A DNA stretch of 30,326 nt from Candidatus Thorarchaeota archaeon (GTDB lineage Archaea; Asgardarchaeota; Thorarchaeia; Thorarchaeales; Thorarchaeaceae): the NCBI GenBank assembly GCA_029855935.1, contig JAGSHN010000013.1, positions 1 through 30,326 on the forward strand, written 5' to 3'. Position 1 is the first letter of the stretch, and the number at the start of each line of letters is the position of its first letter. The notes under the pieces were generated by a model. It was not told the DNA's origin and searched no databases. It was given only the letters and a program-made list of their open reading frames with translations. Positions 29,797 to 30,326 of this stretch are shown here, one piece after another. A program made the translations under genes and the position numbers.

Positions 29797-30326
29797 ATGG
29801 CATACGGACCAACATACCGGGTCAAGTTTCGAAGGCGCCGCGAGGGACGTACTGACTACTACCGTCGTCGGCGTCTGCTGCTCTCTCGTCAGCCTCGTCT
29901 GGTGGTCAGGAAGACGAACACACGGATAATCGTCCAGGTCGTGACGGCTCACGTGATTGGCGACATGACAGTGGCCTCCGCAGTGTCATCAGAACTTGCC
30001 AACTACGGCTGGGAGGCTGGCACAGCCAACCTACCAGCGGCCTACCTGACTGGTCTTCTTGCAGGCCTCAGAGCGAAGGCACGTGGCATAGACCGTGCCA
30101 TCCTAGACATTGGTCTGAACCCTCCCATCAGAGGCTCCAAGATATACGCGGCTCTGAAGGGCGCTCTTGACGCGCAACTGGAGGTACCTCACAGTCCGGA
30201 GGTTCTCCCACCTGACGAGCGGATTCGTGGGGAGCACATAGTCGAGGCCTTCAAGTACGTCAGCGACAATCCTGGTCACGGCTTCCAGTTTTCCCTCTTG
30301 GGCAAGAGGAAGACAAGACTCACGTC
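29797..30326 (+). CDS. rpl18: Ribosomal protein uL18 (3' end cut by window)
   Basis: At least 176 residues before the window ends without a stop; archaeal uL18 is usually about 190-200. [43 protein letters not shown] and [67 protein letters not shown] are diagnostic. uL18 binds 5S rRNA with uL5. The ATG directly follows the eL19 TAG. Confidence 0.97.
   Translation, partial: MAYGPTYRVKFRRRREGRTDYYRRRRLLLSRQPRLVVRKTNTRIIVQVVTAHVIGDMTVASAVSSELANYGWEAGTANLPAAYLTGLLAGLRAKARGIDRAILDIGLNPPIRGSKIYAALKGALDAQLEVPHSPEVLPPDERIRGEHIVEAFKYVSDNPGHGFQFSLLGKRKTRLT

Noticed and set aside
1-30326. tRNA genes, CRISPR arrays, insertion sequences, attachment sites
   Set aside because: TTCGAA-type T-loop matches near 8437 and 9769 lack cloverleaf context. 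No direct-repeat/spacer pattern, transposase or long inverted repeats were found by eye.

Overview
The window is about 30 kb of gene-dense archaeal chromosome with roughly 55-57% GC by eye. The archaeal markers are TFB, Rpo12/RpoP, aIF1, RNase P protein Rpp29, type II methionine aminopeptidase, a geranylgeranylglyceryl phosphate synthase, and a ribosomal protein cluster in archaeal order with eS4, eL32 and eL19. A two-domain gelsolin protein and a Roadblock/LC7 protein point to an Asgard archaeon. The two-domain gelsolin and the GC content fit a Thorarchaeia-like lineage best, but that placement is inference. No tRNA, rRNA, CRISPR array, insertion sequence or prophage was seen.

Left part (1-8.7 kb): Taw2 (wyosine tRNA modification) is on the minus strand. 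A beta-class DNA methyltransferase on the plus strand overlaps an unrecognised protein with a possible OB fold and a C-terminal winged helix. The gelsolin gene converges on that pair. A plus-strand run follows: M20 peptidase, F420-type LLM oxidoreductase, RdgB/HAM1 pyrophosphatase, then Get3/ArsA with its own promoter and a 32-residue single-pass membrane peptide 5 nt behind it.

Middle (8.5-22.4 kb): mostly minus-strand genes with their own promoters. They are Rpo12, a radical SAM/TRAM enzyme, TFB, methionine aminopeptidase, Roadblock, GGGP synthase, HypD, a possible single-repeat cyclin-fold protein, a coiled-coil protein, a ferredoxin and two winged-helix proteins. Plus-strand genes are aIF1 (divergent from the radical SAM gene across a shared TATA element), HdrA, MobA and a DUF211 protein. 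HdrA, MobA and HypD suggest hydrogen or electron-bifurcation metabolism and a molybdo- or tungstoenzyme elsewhere in the genome.

Right part (22.4 kb to the end): one long ribosomal operon uL22-uS3-uL29-Rpp29-uS17-uL14-uL24-eS4-uL5-uS14-uS8-uL6-eL32-eL19-uL18, the last gene cut by the window edge. Genes touch or overlap by 4 nt, or have strong Shine-Dalgarno sites. uS3 has a long acidic tail. eL32 has an N-terminal histone-H1-like Lys/Pro/Ala tail built from a 57-bp tandem repeat.

Two small genes lie below a 60-codon cutoff (uS14 and the Get3-linked peptide). Two others are easily given a wrong start: Rpo12 is over-extended by a longer in-frame ORF, and aIF1 appears to start at CTG. Several starts were moved because a TATA element overlaps the longer ORF or because a Shine-Dalgarno site supports a TTG or GTG. 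TATA calls are visual and unproven.
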